DNA of 64,000 nucleotides from Polymorphobacter_B sp038225475 (GTDB lineage Bacteria; Pseudomonadota; Alphaproteobacteria; Sphingomonadales; Sphingomonadaceae): assembly GCA_038225475.1 (NCBI GenBank), contig JBBRRA010000006.1, positions 124,001 to 188,000 of the forward strand, in the 5' to 3' direction. A model generated the notes under the pieces. The model was not told where the DNA came from. It saw nothing but the letters and a program-made list of their open reading frames with translations, and ran no database searches. Shown here one piece after another: positions 25,399 through 33,850 of this stretch (the stretch's first letter is position 1; each line of letters opens with the position of its first letter). The position numbers were made by a program, and so were the translations under genes.

Positions 25399-25880
25399 GC
25401 CGCGTGGACTGACGTCACCTCGACTTCGCGGCCGCCCCAGCGCGCGGTATCGCCGACGCTTTTGCCCATCAGCGCGCGCGCGACCGGCGCGGGGTAGGCG
25501 ACAGTGCCCGCTGCCGGGTCGGCTTCATCCTCGCCGACGATGCGCAGCGTTGCTTCGGTGCCGTCGGTGCCGATGAAGGTGATGCGGCTGCCGAACCGCA
25601 CGACGCCATCATCGATGCCCGGCTCGACGAGGCGGGCAGACGCGCGGCGCGCCGTCCAATAGCGTAGTTCGCGCGATGCCCGCGCCATTGCGGTGCGGTC
25701 GGCGCTGATGTCGCCGCTCGCCTGCGCCTCGGCGAATTCGGCGCGTGCCGCTGCCAGTGCCCCATCGATCGCCGCCAGACCGCTCGCGGTGACATGGTTC
25801 GGGTGCGCCGAAACCGGGCGGTCGGGAAGATCGGCGGCAGCGGCCTCGCTATCGCCCTCCTTAGTGAATGCTACGCTCAT
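25395..25880 (-). CDS. GreA/GreB-family transcription elongation factor
   Basis: 161 residues. The N-terminal half is a charged helical region (GLAAIDGALAAARAEFAEAQ) fitting the coiled coil of Gre factors; the C-terminal half is the FKBP-like domain (VRFGSRITFIGTDGTEATLRIVGEDEAD, in part) ending AYPAPVARALMGKSVGDTARWGG. Gre factors rescue stalled RNA polymerase through acidic residues at the coil tip; DISADRTAMARAS contributes two acids in this region. This is a short divergent paralog rather than canonical GreA, which begins MATxPMLxEGYxxL. The nucleoside-diphosphate-kinase regulator Rnk is a related alternative. Confidence 0.8.
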   Translation of the reverse strand: MSVAFTKEGDSEAAAADLPDRPVSAHPNHVTASGLAAIDGALAAARAEFAEAQASGDISADRTAMARASRELRYWTARRASARLVEPGIDDGVVRFGSRITFIGTDGTEATLRIVGEDEADPAAGTVAYPAPVARALMGKSVGDTARWGGREVEVTSVHAA

Positions 25881-25967
25881 CGTCTTGTTCCGGTCATTGC
25901 GGCGCTCCCGATGCAACCTTAGACGCACGGCAGCGCTTGATGCCACGCTGCGCTCAGGAGACGACCG

Positions 25968-27071
25968 ATGCCAACGCCCGCCCTGTTCACACCGTTCCGC
26001 GTCGGCGCGCTCGACCTTGCCAATCGCATCGTGATCGCGCCGATGTGCCAGTATTCGGCAGAGGCTGGCAACATGACCGACTGGCACATGATCCATCTCG
26101 GATCGCTTGCTTTGTCGGGTGCGGCGCTGCTGACGATCGAGGCGACCGCGATCAGTCCGGAGGCGCGGATCACATACGGCGACGTCGGCCTGTATTCGGA
26201 CGCGAACGAAGCGGCGATGGCGCGTGTTCTCGCTGCGATCCGGCGCTATTCGGCGATACCGGTCGCGGTTCAGCTGGCGCACGCCGGACGCAAGGCATCG
26301 TGCGCGCTGCCGTGGCATGGCGGGGCGCAAATTCCGCCCGCAACGACCAATGGCTGGCAGACCGAAGCGCCGTCGCCGCTGGCATTCGAGACCGGGCAGA
26401 ATGCGCCCGCGGCGCTCGACCGCGCCGGGATGACGCGCGTTCGCGACGGCTTCACCGCCGCCGCCCGCCGCGCCGCGCGGCTGGGGATCGACGCGGTGCA
26501 GCTGCACGGGGCGCACGGCTATCTGCTCCACGAATTCCTGTCGCCGTTGTCCAATACGCGAACCGACGACTATGGCGGCAGCCTCGCCAACCGCATGCGC
26601 TTTCCGCTCGAAGTGTTCGAGGCCGTGCGCGCCGCATTTCCTGCCGAGCGCCCGGTAACGCTGCGCGTGTCGGGCAGCGATTGGGCACCCGGTGGCTGGG
26701 ACATCGACCAGACGGTCGAGTTCGCGCGCGCGCTGGAGGCGCGTGGCTGCTCGGCAATCCATGTTTCGAGCGGCGGGCTGACGCCGGCACAGGCGATCCC
26801 GATCGGCCCAAGCTATCAGGTGCCGCTGGCGCGCGCGGTCAAGGCAGCGGTGCGCATGCCGGTGATTGCTGTCGGGCTGATCACCGAGTTCGAGCAGGCG
26901 GAGGCGATCATCGGTACAGGCGACGCCGACCTGATAGCGCTGGCACGCACCATTCTCTACGATCCGCGCTGGCCGTGGCATGCGGCGGCGCATCTGGGCG
27001 CAAGCGTTGCGGCCCCGCCGCAATATCTGCGCTCACAGCCGAGGCAGTATCGCGATCTGTTCAAGACTTAA
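25968..27071 (+). CDS. NADH:flavin oxidoreductase, old yellow enzyme (YqjM class)
   Basis: FMN-dependent ene-reductase of 367 residues acting on activated C=C bonds of enals, enones or nitro compounds. Seen: PMCQYSAE (the Cys and Tyr typical of thermophilic-like/YqjM OYEs), VQLAHAGRKAS, the substrate-binding HGAHGYLLHEFLSPLSN, RTDDYGGSLANRMRF and a C-terminal VGLITEFEQAEAIIGTGDADL (given in part). ATG at 25968 follows CAGGAG. It is divergent from the GreA-like gene. Physiological substrate unknown. Confidence 0.92.
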   Translation: MPTPALFTPFRVGALDLANRIVIAPMCQYSAEAGNMTDWHMIHLGSLALSGAALLTIEATAISPEARITYGDVGLYSDANEAAMARVLAAIRRYSAIPVAVQLAHAGRKASCALPWHGGAQIPPATTNGWQTEAPSPLAFETGQNAPAALDRAGMTRVRDGFTAAARRAARLGIDAVQLHGAHGYLLHEFLSPLSNTRTDDYGGSLANRMRFPLEVFEAVRAAFPAERPVTLRVSGSDWAPGGWDIDQTVEFARALEARGCSAIHVSSGGLTPAQAIPIGPSYQVPLARAVKAAVRMPVIAVGLITEFEQAEAIIGTGDADLIALARTILYDPRWPWHAAAHLGASVAAPPQYLRSQPRQYRDLFKT

Positions 27072-27085
27072 CCGACACAGTCCAG

Positions 27086-27104
27086 TCTCGATCGGCGATC
27101 GAGA
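27086..27104. promoter_or_regulatory. Palindrome after the old yellow enzyme gene
   Basis: TCTCGATC-GGC-GATCGAGA is a perfect 8-bp inverted repeat with a three-base centre, 15 bases past the stop. No T-run follows on the plus strand. It may be a factor-dependent terminator or an operator. Confidence 0.4.
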
Positions 27105-27159
27105 AAATGAGACTTGGCAGTGTGACCGATCGAGCGAAGCACTCAATGCCCCAATCGAG

Positions 27160-27197
27160 GCGCTCCGTGCGTATAGCCACGGAGTGCTTTCACGGAG
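27160..27197 (+). promoter_or_regulatory. Leader with competing SD-sequestering hairpins before the sugar dehydrogenase
   Basis: CTCCGTG (27163-27169) is complementary to two copies of CACGGAG. Copy 1 (27178-27184) gives a 10-bp stem when the flanks are included (27160-27169 with 27178-27187, one G-T pair, eight-base loop). Copy 2 (27191-27197) contains the GGAG ribosome-binding site six bases before the ATG at 27204. Pairing with copy 1 leaves the site open; pairing with copy 2 closes it. Confidence 0.55.
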
Positions 27198-27203
27198 CAG
27201 AAT

Positions 27204-28133
27204 ATGGCAGCGGTGCGGCTCGGTCTTATCGGTCTCGGCAAGATCGCGGTTGAGTCGCACATTCCGGCGATTCGCGTGACGCCGGGGATCGAGCTGGTCG
27301 CGGTTTCGAGTCCGCATGCCGGTGCGATGGGCGGGATGCGCAGCTATACCGACCATCGTGCGATGATTGCCGCCGGTGGGCTTGATGCTGTGGCGATCTG
27401 CACCCCAACGCAACTTCACTATCAGATCGCTTGCGACTGCTTTGCAGCGGGCCTCGATGTGCTCCTCGAAAAACCGCCGGCTGCAACGCTTAGCGCATTC
27501 GAAGCACTGATCGAGCAGGCCAAAGCGTCGGGACGCGTCTTGTTTGCGGCGTGGCACGCGCGCTTTGCTGCCGGGGTGGAAGCAGCGCGGAGCGCGCTCG
27601 CCGAACGGACGGTCGCTGTGGTCGACATCGTCTGGCGCGAGGATGTGCGCCGCTGGCACCACGCGCAGCAATGGATCTGGACGGCTGGCGGGTTCGGCGT
27701 GTTCGACCCCGGCATCAATGCGCTTTCGATCGCCACGCGAATCCTGCCGCAGCGACTGTTGCTCGACCATGCGGAGCTCGATTTCCCGGCCGGGCGCGAT
27801 GCACCGATTGCCGCACGGCTGGGGTTTGCCGGACTGCGCGGCGGCGCCGATTTCGACTGGCGTCCGGCGGGCGATCCGACGTGGACGGTCACCGTGACTA
27901 GTGACGGCGCACCGCTGGTGCTTAGTCACGGCGGCCATCGGCTGACGATCGGCGGTGCTCCGGTCGCCTTGCTGCCGGTGGTAGAATATGAAAGCGTTTA
28001 TCGAACCTTCGTCGAGCTGCTGCGGACGCGGCGCAGTGACGCTGACGCCGCGCCGCTTCGGCTTGCTGCCGACGCTTTCCTGATCGGCGCTCGGCGCACG
28101 GTCGAGGCGTTCGCCGATCCGCCGTCGCCGTAA
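27204..28133 (+). CDS. Gfo/Idh/MocA sugar 1-dehydrogenase (D-galactose / L-arabinose type)
   Basis: NAD(P)-dependent oxidoreductase of 309 residues, close in motif to L-arabinose/D-galactose 1-dehydrogenases that make the sugar lactone in oxidative pentose or DeLey-Doudoroff-type pathways. Seen: the N-terminal LGLIGLGKIAVESHIPAI, DAVAICTPTQLHY, the family motif LLEKPPAATLSA with the catalytic Lys, ATWHSR-equivalent FAAWHARF, and the diagnostic WREDVRRWHHAQQWIW followed by GGFGVFDPGINALSI. ATG at 27204 has GGAG six bases upstream inside the leader structure. No other sugar-catabolic gene is adjacent. Confidence 0.85.
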   Translation: MAAVRLGLIGLGKIAVESHIPAIRVTPGIELVAVSSPHAGAMGGMRSYTDHRAMIAAGGLDAVAICTPTQLHYQIACDCFAAGLDVLLEKPPAATLSAFEALIEQAKASGRVLFAAWHARFAAGVEAARSALAERTVAVVDIVWREDVRRWHHAQQWIWTAGGFGVFDPGINALSIATRILPQRLLLDHAELDFPAGRDAPIAARLGFAGLRGGADFDWRPAGDPTWTVTVTSDGAPLVLSHGGHRLTIGGAPVALLPVVEYESVYRTFVELLRTRRSDADAAPLRLAADAFLIGARRTVEAFADPPSP

Positions 28134-28174
28134 TGGTTGCCGTGGCGTGGTGCGAGGGTTAAGCGTCGGCGGCT

Positions 28175-29572
28175 ATGCGCTATCTCAGTACCCGCGGCAC
28201 CGCGCCGATCCTCGATTTCGAAGGTGTGACACTCGCCGGACTGGCGAGCGATGGCGGGCTCTATGTTCCCGAGCATTGGCCGCAGCTGACGCCCGATGCG
28301 ATCGCCGGCCTTGCTGGACTGAGTTATGTCGAGACGGCGGTGCGCGTGTGCGCGCCATTTATCGGCGGTTCGTTGCACGAAGACGAACTGCGCGCGTTGT
28401 TCACGCAAGCCTATGGCACGTTTGCGCATAGCGCGGTGGCACCGTTGGTTCAGCTCGACAACCAGCATTGGCTGCTCGAACTGTTTCATGGCCCGACGCT
28501 GGCGTTCAAGGACATTGCGATGCAGGCGCTCGGCCTGTTGTTCGAACGCTTTCTCAGCCAACGGTCGGAGCATTTGACCATTGTCGGCGCAACCAGCGGC
28601 GATACGGGTTCGGCGGCGATCGATGCGCTGGCCGGACGCGAACATCTCGATGTCTTTATGCTGCATCCTGAAGGCCGGGTGTCCGAAGTGCAGCGCCGCC
28701 AGATGACGACGGTGCAGGCCCCCAACATCTACAATATCGCGGTGCAGGGCACCTTCGACGATGCGCAGGCGCTGGTGAAGGCAATGTTCAACGACCCGGC
28801 ATTTGCAGGCACGTACCGGCTGGCGGCGGTGAACTCGATCAACTGGGCGCGGTTGCTGCTGCAGATCGTCTATTATTTCTATGCCGCTGTCCGGCTTGGC
28901 GCTCCGGGACGTCGAATCAGTTTCGCAGTGCCGACCGGCAATTTCGGCGATGTTTTCGCGGGCTACGCCGCGGCGCAAATGGGGCTGCCGATCGGCAAGC
29001 TGATCGTGGCGACCAACGTCAACGACATCCTGACGCGCGCGCTGCAGCATGGGGACTATTCGGTGGGAACCGTGACCGAGACCGCCGCGCCGTCGATGGA
29101 TATCCAGGTTTCGTCGAACTTCGAGCGGCTGTTGTTCGATTTGCACGGCCGCGACGGCGGCCTGACCGCAGCGGCTATGCGTGGTTTCGAGGCGACGCGT
29201 GCGCTGCAACTGACGTCGGTACAGCAGGCCGCTGCCGCTGAATTGCTTGTCGCGCGCCGCATCGATGCCGATGAAATGGCGCAGGCGCTGCGCTGGGGCT
29301 ATGCATCATGCGGCGAGCTTATCGATCCGCATACCGCGATCGGGCTGGCCGCAGCGCGCGAGCTTGAGGGCGACATCGACGGGCCGATTGTGACCTTGGC
29401 GACCGCGCATCCGGCGAAATTCCGCGCCGCGGTCGAGCGCGCCAGCGGCGTCCGCCCGGTACTGCCGCAGCGGCTCGCCGGGCTGTTCGACCGCGCCGAA
29501 CGCTTCGACGTGCTGCCCGCCGAATTGGGCGCCGTCGAAGCCTATGTCGCTGCACGGGCGACACGCGCATGA
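28175..29572 (+). CDS. thrC: Threonine synthase
   Basis: PLP enzyme converting O-phosphohomoserine to threonine. 465 residues, the longer bacterial form. Seen: MRYLSTRGTAPILDFEGVTL (start), the PLP lysine Lys112 in LAFKDIAMQ, the phosphate-binding GATSGDTGSAAI, SINWARLLLQIVYYF and VPTGNFGDVFAGYAA. ATG has no strong ribosome-binding site; it lies 41 bases after the sugar dehydrogenase stop. Its TGA stop overlaps the next start as ATGA. Confidence 0.96.
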   Translation: MRYLSTRGTAPILDFEGVTLAGLASDGGLYVPEHWPQLTPDAIAGLAGLSYVETAVRVCAPFIGGSLHEDELRALFTQAYGTFAHSAVAPLVQLDNQHWLLELFHGPTLAFKDIAMQALGLLFERFLSQRSEHLTIVGATSGDTGSAAIDALAGREHLDVFMLHPEGRVSEVQRRQMTTVQAPNIYNIAVQGTFDDAQALVKAMFNDPAFAGTYRLAAVNSINWARLLLQIVYYFYAAVRLGAPGRRISFAVPTGNFGDVFAGYAAAQMGLPIGKLIVATNVNDILTRALQHGDYSVGTVTETAAPSMDIQVSSNFERLLFDLHGRDGGLTAAAMRGFEATRALQLTSVQQAAAAELLVARRIDADEMAQALRWGYASCGELIDPHTAIGLAAARELEGDIDGPIVTLATAHPAKFRAAVERASGVRPVLPQRLAGLFDRAERFDVLPAELGAVEAYVAARATRA

Positions 29573-30801
29573 CGCCGCAGGTGACCACGCTCGGGAACGG
29601 GCTGCGCGTGGCGTCGGTGGCGATGCCGCATGTCGAAACGGTCGCGGTCGGGCTGCACGTCGACACCGGCGCGCGGTTCGAGGCCGCCGCGACCAACGGC
29701 GTCGCGCACCTGCTCGAACATATGGTGTTCAAGGGCACCACGACGCGGAGTGCGCGTGCGATCGCCGAGCAGATCGAGGACGTCGGCGGCGCTCTCAATG
29801 CCTATACCGCGCGTGACATGACGGTCTTCCATGCCCGGCTGCTCGCGGCCGACCTGCCGCTAGGCTGCGCGCTGATCGCCGACCTGGTGCAGCACCCGCG
29901 CTTCGACGCCGACGAGATCGACCGCGAGCGCCAGGTGGTGCTGCAGGAGCTCGGTGAGGCGCGCGATACCCCCGACGACATCGTCTTCGACCATCTGCAG
30001 GAGGCGGCATTTGCCGGTCAGCCGCTCGGTCGCTCGATCCTTGGCAGCGAGGCCAGCCTTGGCGGCATCGGCGCCGCCGAACTGCGCGGCTGGCTCGAGT
30101 CGCAATATCTTGGCGGCAGTTGTGTCCTCGTTGCGGCGGGCCGTGTCGACCATGACGCATTGGTCCGGCTTGCCGAGCGCGACTTCGGCCATCTGCCCGG
30201 CGGGCAGCGTCCGGCGCTCGAACCGGCGCAGTTCACCGCGACCGAGCACCATGACCGCCGCCGCTTCGAACAGGCGCACCTGACGCTCGGTGCGCCGGCC
30301 CCCGGGCATCACGACGCCGACTTCGATGCCGCGATGCTGTTCACCACCGCGGTCGGCGGCGGCATGTCGAGCCGCCTGTTCCAGGAACTGCGCGAGGAGC
30401 GCGGGCTGGCCTATAGTGTGTATGCGAGCACCACGCCCTATGCCGATACCGGGCTGTTTGCAGTCTATATGGCGACTGCCAAGCGCGATGCGGCGCGCGC
30501 CGTAGCGCTGGCCGAAACCGTGCTGGCGCAGACGGCCAGCGGCCTTGAACCCGCCGAACTGGCGAGGGCCAAGGCCCAGCTCCGCGCCGGGCTGCTGATG
30601 AGCCTCGAAGCGCCGGGCGGCTGGGCCGAATATTGCGCGCGGCAACTGCTGGTGCACGGGCGGATCGCGCCGCCGTCGGAGATCGTCGCGCGGATCGAGG
30701 CGTGCGACGTCGATGCGGTGCGCGCGGCCGGCGCGCGAATGCTGCGGCAGCCGATGGCGCGCGCCGATGTGGGGGCGGCGGCATTGAAGCGCGCGGCGTG
30801 A
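29569..30801 (+). CDS. M16-family zinc peptidase (processing-peptidase type)
   Basis: 410 residues. Inverted zinc motif HLLEH at residues 47-51 followed by MVFKGT, and the downstream Glu region EIDRERQVVLQEL, identify the catalytic (beta-MPP/PqqL-like) type. The second half contains GGGMSSRLFQELREERGLAYSVYA (in part), the glycine-rich loop region. No signal peptide is seen. Overlaps the thrC stop (ATGA) and ends in a GTGA overlap with the methyltransferase gene. In alphaproteobacteria thrC followed by this peptidase is a recurring order; the reason is not known. Confidence 0.93.
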   Translation: MTPQVTTLGNGLRVASVAMPHVETVAVGLHVDTGARFEAAATNGVAHLLEHMVFKGTTTRSARAIAEQIEDVGGALNAYTARDMTVFHARLLAADLPLGCALIADLVQHPRFDADEIDRERQVVLQELGEARDTPDDIVFDHLQEAAFAGQPLGRSILGSEASLGGIGAAELRGWLESQYLGGSCVLVAAGRVDHDALVRLAERDFGHLPGGQRPALEPAQFTATEHHDRRRFEQAHLTLGAPAPGHHDADFDAAMLFTTAVGGGMSSRLFQELREERGLAYSVYASTTPYADTGLFAVYMATAKRDAARAVALAETVLAQTASGLEPAELARAKAQLRAGLLMSLEAPGGWAEYCARQLLVHGRIAPPSEIVARIEACDVDAVRAAGARMLRQPMARADVGAAALKRAA

Positions 30802-31685
30802 GCGGCGACGTGAGCGGGCTCGAGACGCTGGTCGCCGAACCGTGGGCGGATTTCGGACTGCTCGATAGCGGCCACGGCCGCAAGCTCGAACGCTATGGCC
30901 CCTTCCGCTTCATCCGCCCCGAACCGCAGGCGCTGTGGGCTCCGGCTGCACTCGACTGGACTGCCGACGGCGAGTTCATCGGCGGCGCGGAGGAGGACGG
31001 CGGCGGCAAGTGGCGGCTCGACGCAGCGGTGCCCGCACATTGGCCGCTGGCGCGCGGTCCGCTCCGGTTCCGCGCCAGCAATACGCCGTTCCGCCATCTG
31101 GGCTTCTTCCCCGACATGGCGGTGCATTGGGACTGGATGGCCGCGCGGCTGCGCCCGGGCAGCAGCGTGCTCAACCTGTTCGGCTATACCGGCGTCGGCA
31201 GCCTCGCCTGCGCTGCCGCCGGGGCCAGCGTGACGCATGTCGATGCTTCGAAAAAGGCGGTGGCGGCGGCGCAGGACAATCAACGGCTGAGCGGCATGGA
31301 TGCCGCGCCGATCCGCTGGCTGATCGATGATGCGCTGAAGTTCATGCGGCGCGAGGTGCGGCGCGGCAAACGCTATGACGGGATCATCCTCGATCCGCCC
31401 AAATACGGTCGCGGGCCCGAGGGCGAGGTGTGGGAACTCTATGCCGGGTTGCCCGAGTTGATCGCGCTGTCGCGCCAGCTGCTGACGCCCGACAGCGCGT
31501 TCCTCGTGCTCACGGTTTATGCGATCCGCATGTCGGCGCTGGCGATCGGCGCGCTGGTGACCGAAGCACTCGGCGATCTCGGCGGCACCGTGACGGCGGG
31601 CGAGATGGCGATTCGCGAGGAAGCGCGCGGGCGTCTGTTGCCGACGGCGATTTTCACGCGCTGGGAAAGTGTCAAGCCCGCCTGA
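30798..31685 (+). CDS. RlmI-like SAM-dependent rRNA methyltransferase
   Basis: 295 residues. The Rossmann methyltransferase core shows VLNLFGYTGVGSLACAAAGA (SAM motif I), VTHVDASKKAVAAAQDNQ (motif II) and the catalytic/base-flipping LDPPKYGRGPEGEVWEL (motif IV). This fits the class containing RlmI/RlmK 23S rRNA m5C/m7G methyltransferases, but the N-terminal PUA domain of RlmI is absent; the first ~95 residues are a different beta-rich region. GTG at 30798 overlaps the peptidase stop (GTGA); a second GTG at 30810 is possible. Third gene of the thrC-M16-methyltransferase unit. Confidence 0.82.
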   Translation: MSGDVSGLETLVAEPWADFGLLDSGHGRKLERYGPFRFIRPEPQALWAPAALDWTADGEFIGGAEEDGGGKWRLDAAVPAHWPLARGPLRFRASNTPFRHLGFFPDMAVHWDWMAARLRPGSSVLNLFGYTGVGSLACAAAGASVTHVDASKKAVAAAQDNQRLSGMDAAPIRWLIDDALKFMRREVRRGKRYDGIILDPPKYGRGPEGEVWELYAGLPELIALSRQLLTPDSAFLVLTVYAIRMSALAIGALVTEALGDLGGTVTAGEMAIREEARGRLLPTAIFTRWESVKPA

Positions 31686-31688
31686 CAA

Positions 31689-31744
31689 AGTTGATGAAGT
31701 TGATGACACGTCGGGGGGCAGCATAGACCGCACCCGGGGTGCGG
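31689..31744. repeat. Tandem 9-mer and an 8-bp dyad after the methyltransferase gene
   Basis: AGTTGATGA occurs twice in tandem (31689-31697 and 31698-31706), four bases after the stop codon. CCGCACCC-G-GGGTGCGG (31728-31744) is a perfect 8-bp dyad with a one-base centre. As RNA it would fold as a 7-bp stem with a triloop; no T-run follows. The rest of the 233-base gap holds element B and nothing that looks like a gene. Confidence 0.5.
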
Positions 31745-31828
31745 CGGCGCGCAGGCAGACTTTCGAACCGACCGGATCGCGCACGGGCATCGCTTTCGTC
31801 AGGGCAACGATAACGACTAGCCTATTTG

Positions 31829-31862
31829 GTGTATTCTGTCAAGCTGACCGAGGTGCCACCAA
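31829..31862 (-). promoter_or_regulatory. Intergenic element B, sister of the one at 18954
   Basis: Read on the minus strand: TTGGTG-N9-TCAGCTTGACAG-AATACAC. It matches element A in both blocks and in the 9-base spacing but lacks the 21 bases that separate the blocks there; the missing part is bounded by ACAG in element A. TTGACA (31842-31837) with TAGTCG 17 bases on (31819-31814) is only a weak promoter, and no minus-strand gene lies to its left until the next convergent unit. Confidence 0.5.
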
Positions 31863-31918
31863 CTCGGTGAACACCCGGAGCCCGCACATCAAACGGTACC
31901 AACAACGTTGAACGCCGC

Positions 31919-33790
31919 TCATGCCGCCGCCTTCGCCGGTTTCCACACGGGCGCGCGCGGCGCCGGCAAGCCGGTTTCGGCAAGGCAGTTGGCCCGCAGC
32001 GTGTCGATGTCGGGACCATAGTTGAACAACGGCAGGTCGCCGCGCGCCGCCGTCATCGCGGCCCGCAGCGCCGCAGTCGCGGCGGCATCGACCGCGCCAC
32101 CGGCGATCACCACGCCGTAGCGGCGCGCGCCGTCGGCGGTCACCAGCCCCTGCGTCACCTCGTGCGCGACCAGCGCCGCGTCGCGCGCCAGCGGGTCGCC
32201 CCAGCCGCCGCCGCCCCAGGTAATGAAATCGAGTTCGTCGCCCGCCTCGACCGCAATGTCCTCGACCTTGTTGCCGACGATCGTCGTGCTGCCGTCCTTG
32301 CGGCGCAGTACCTTGCGCGCCCGCGCGCCGGGCTCGCCGCCGTTGACCCCCCACGGCGGCACGAACCAGCGGTCGTCGTGGATCGCGATCAGCCCGGGTT
32401 CGAGAAAGCGGTAGGTCATCAGGATGCCGTTGCCGCCGCGGTGCAGCCCGGCCCCGCCCGAATCCTGCACCGTCTCGTAGCGCTCGATGACCAGCGGAAA
32501 ATAGCGTTCGAGAAACTCGTTCGGCACGTTGGTGAAGTTCGGCCACAGCGAATGCCCGTCGGGCCCATCGCCCATCGGGCGGCCGGGGATGCCGCCAAAG
32601 CCGATCTGAAACAGCTGAAACCACTCGCCCTTGGCATCGGTGCCCGAATAGAACAGGTGCGGCGACGACGAAAAGCCGGCGGCATTGAGAAATTCGGGCG
32701 TTTTCTGGCCGAGCAGGCCGCCGAGCACATCGAACAGCCGCCCGAGCGCATGCGTGCGCCCGCTGAGCGCCGCCGGGAACACCGGCTTCAACAGCGATCC
32801 TTCGGGAATGTGCACGTCGATCAGGTCGTAATAGCCGTCGTTGAACAGGATCGCGGGGTCGAACACCATGATCATGTAGATGCCGAAGAACATCCGCATC
32901 ATGTTCTCGTTCAAATAAAAGTTGATCGACCCCGCCGACTGCGGATCGGTTCCGGCAAAATCGAGAATGACGCGGCCGTTCGACTTCGACATCGTGCATT
33001 TCATCTTGTACGGGCCGAACCCCAACCCATCGTCGCAGATATAGTCTTCGAACGTCACCAGGTCATCGCCGATCGCGGTGTCGATCAACTGCGCCATCGC
33101 GCGGTGGTTGCGCGCCAGCAGCGCTTCGCACGCCGATACGAACACGTCGTCGCCGAAACGGTGCGCCATCTCGGTGACGCGCCGCGCGGCGACCCGGCAG
33201 GCGGCGATCAGCGCGTTCAGATCGGCCTTGCACCATTCGGGTGAGCGCGTCTGGTGCATGACCAGCGCGATCAGGTCTTCGTTATAAACGCCCGCTTTCC
33301 AGATTTTGACCGCCGGGATGCGGACGCCTTCTTGAAAGATCGAGGTGGCGCGGATCGGCATCGACCCCGCGACCATGCCGCCGATGTCCGACTGGTGCCC
33401 GAACATCGAGGTATAAGCGATCAGCCGCCCATCCTTGAACACCGGCAGCAGCACCAGCCAGTCGTTCGAATGGCTGATCGCGCCGCCGACCGAATAGGGG
33501 TCCGACAGGAAGATCATGTCGCCGTCCTCGAGATGACCGGCGTAGTTTTCGAGAAAGCCGCCGATGAAGCTGCCGAACTGGCCGACGATCATCCGGCCCT
33601 TATGGTCGGCGATCAGCGGGAACGCGTCGCCTTGCTCGCGGATGCCCGGCGACATCGCGGTGCGGACAAGGGTTGTGTCCATCTCGACGCGCGCGTTGCG
33701 CAACGCGTTTTCGATGATGTCGAGCGTCACCGGGTCGATCGGCACGCTGGCAAACGGCGCGGCGTTGGTCTGGATGATCGTCGCGGGCAT
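31919..33790 (-). CDS. hyuB: Hydantoinase B / oxoprolinase-family subunit
   Basis: 623 residues, matching the HyuB subunit of ATP-dependent hydantoinases, 5-oxoprolinase, acetone/acetophenone carboxylases and caprolactamase. Seen: the family start VPIDPVTLDIIENALRNARVEMD (in part), MFGHQSDIGGM, SKSNGRVILDFAGTDPQSAGS and YETVQDSGGAGLHRGGNGI (in part). HyuB-type subunits carry out the ring-opening or carboxylation step together with HyuA. It follows hyuA on the minus strand after 60 bases. Which substrate is used cannot be decided; no third carboxylase subunit is beside it, which argues against acetone carboxylase. Confidence 0.88.
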   Translation of the reverse strand: MPATIIQTNAAPFASVPIDPVTLDIIENALRNARVEMDTTLVRTAMSPGIREQGDAFPLIADHKGRMIVGQFGSFIGGFLENYAGHLEDGDMIFLSDPYSVGGAISHSNDWLVLLPVFKDGRLIAYTSMFGHQSDIGGMVAGSMPIRATSIFQEGVRIPAVKIWKAGVYNEDLIALVMHQTRSPEWCKADLNALIAACRVAARRVTEMAHRFGDDVFVSACEALLARNHRAMAQLIDTAIGDDLVTFEDYICDDGLGFGPYKMKCTMSKSNGRVILDFAGTDPQSAGSINFYLNENMMRMFFGIYMIMVFDPAILFNDGYYDLIDVHIPEGSLLKPVFPAALSGRTHALGRLFDVLGGLLGQKTPEFLNAAGFSSSPHLFYSGTDAKGEWFQLFQIGFGGIPGRPMGDGPDGHSLWPNFTNVPNEFLERYFPLVIERYETVQDSGGAGLHRGGNGILMTYRFLEPGLIAIHDDRWFVPPWGVNGGEPGARARKVLRRKDGSTTIVGNKVEDIAVEAGDELDFITWGGGGWGDPLARDAALVAHEVTQGLVTADGARRYGVVIAGGAVDAAATAALRAAMTAARGDLPLFNYGPDIDTLRANCLAETGLPAPRAPVWKPAKAAA

Positions 33791-33819
33791 CGGCTGGTCC
33801 CTTCGTTGCTTGCACTCGT

Positions 33820-33842
33820 CATTCCCGCGTTCGGGGGGAATG
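33820..33842. repeat. Small inverted repeat between hyuA and hyuB
   Basis: CATTCCC and GGGAATG pair over 7 bp around a nine-base loop in the 60-base gap. It could modulate the hyuA:hyuB expression ratio or be a degenerate intergenic palindromic repeat; only one copy was noticed in the window. Confidence 0.4.
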
Positions 33843-33850
33843 CGGAAATC

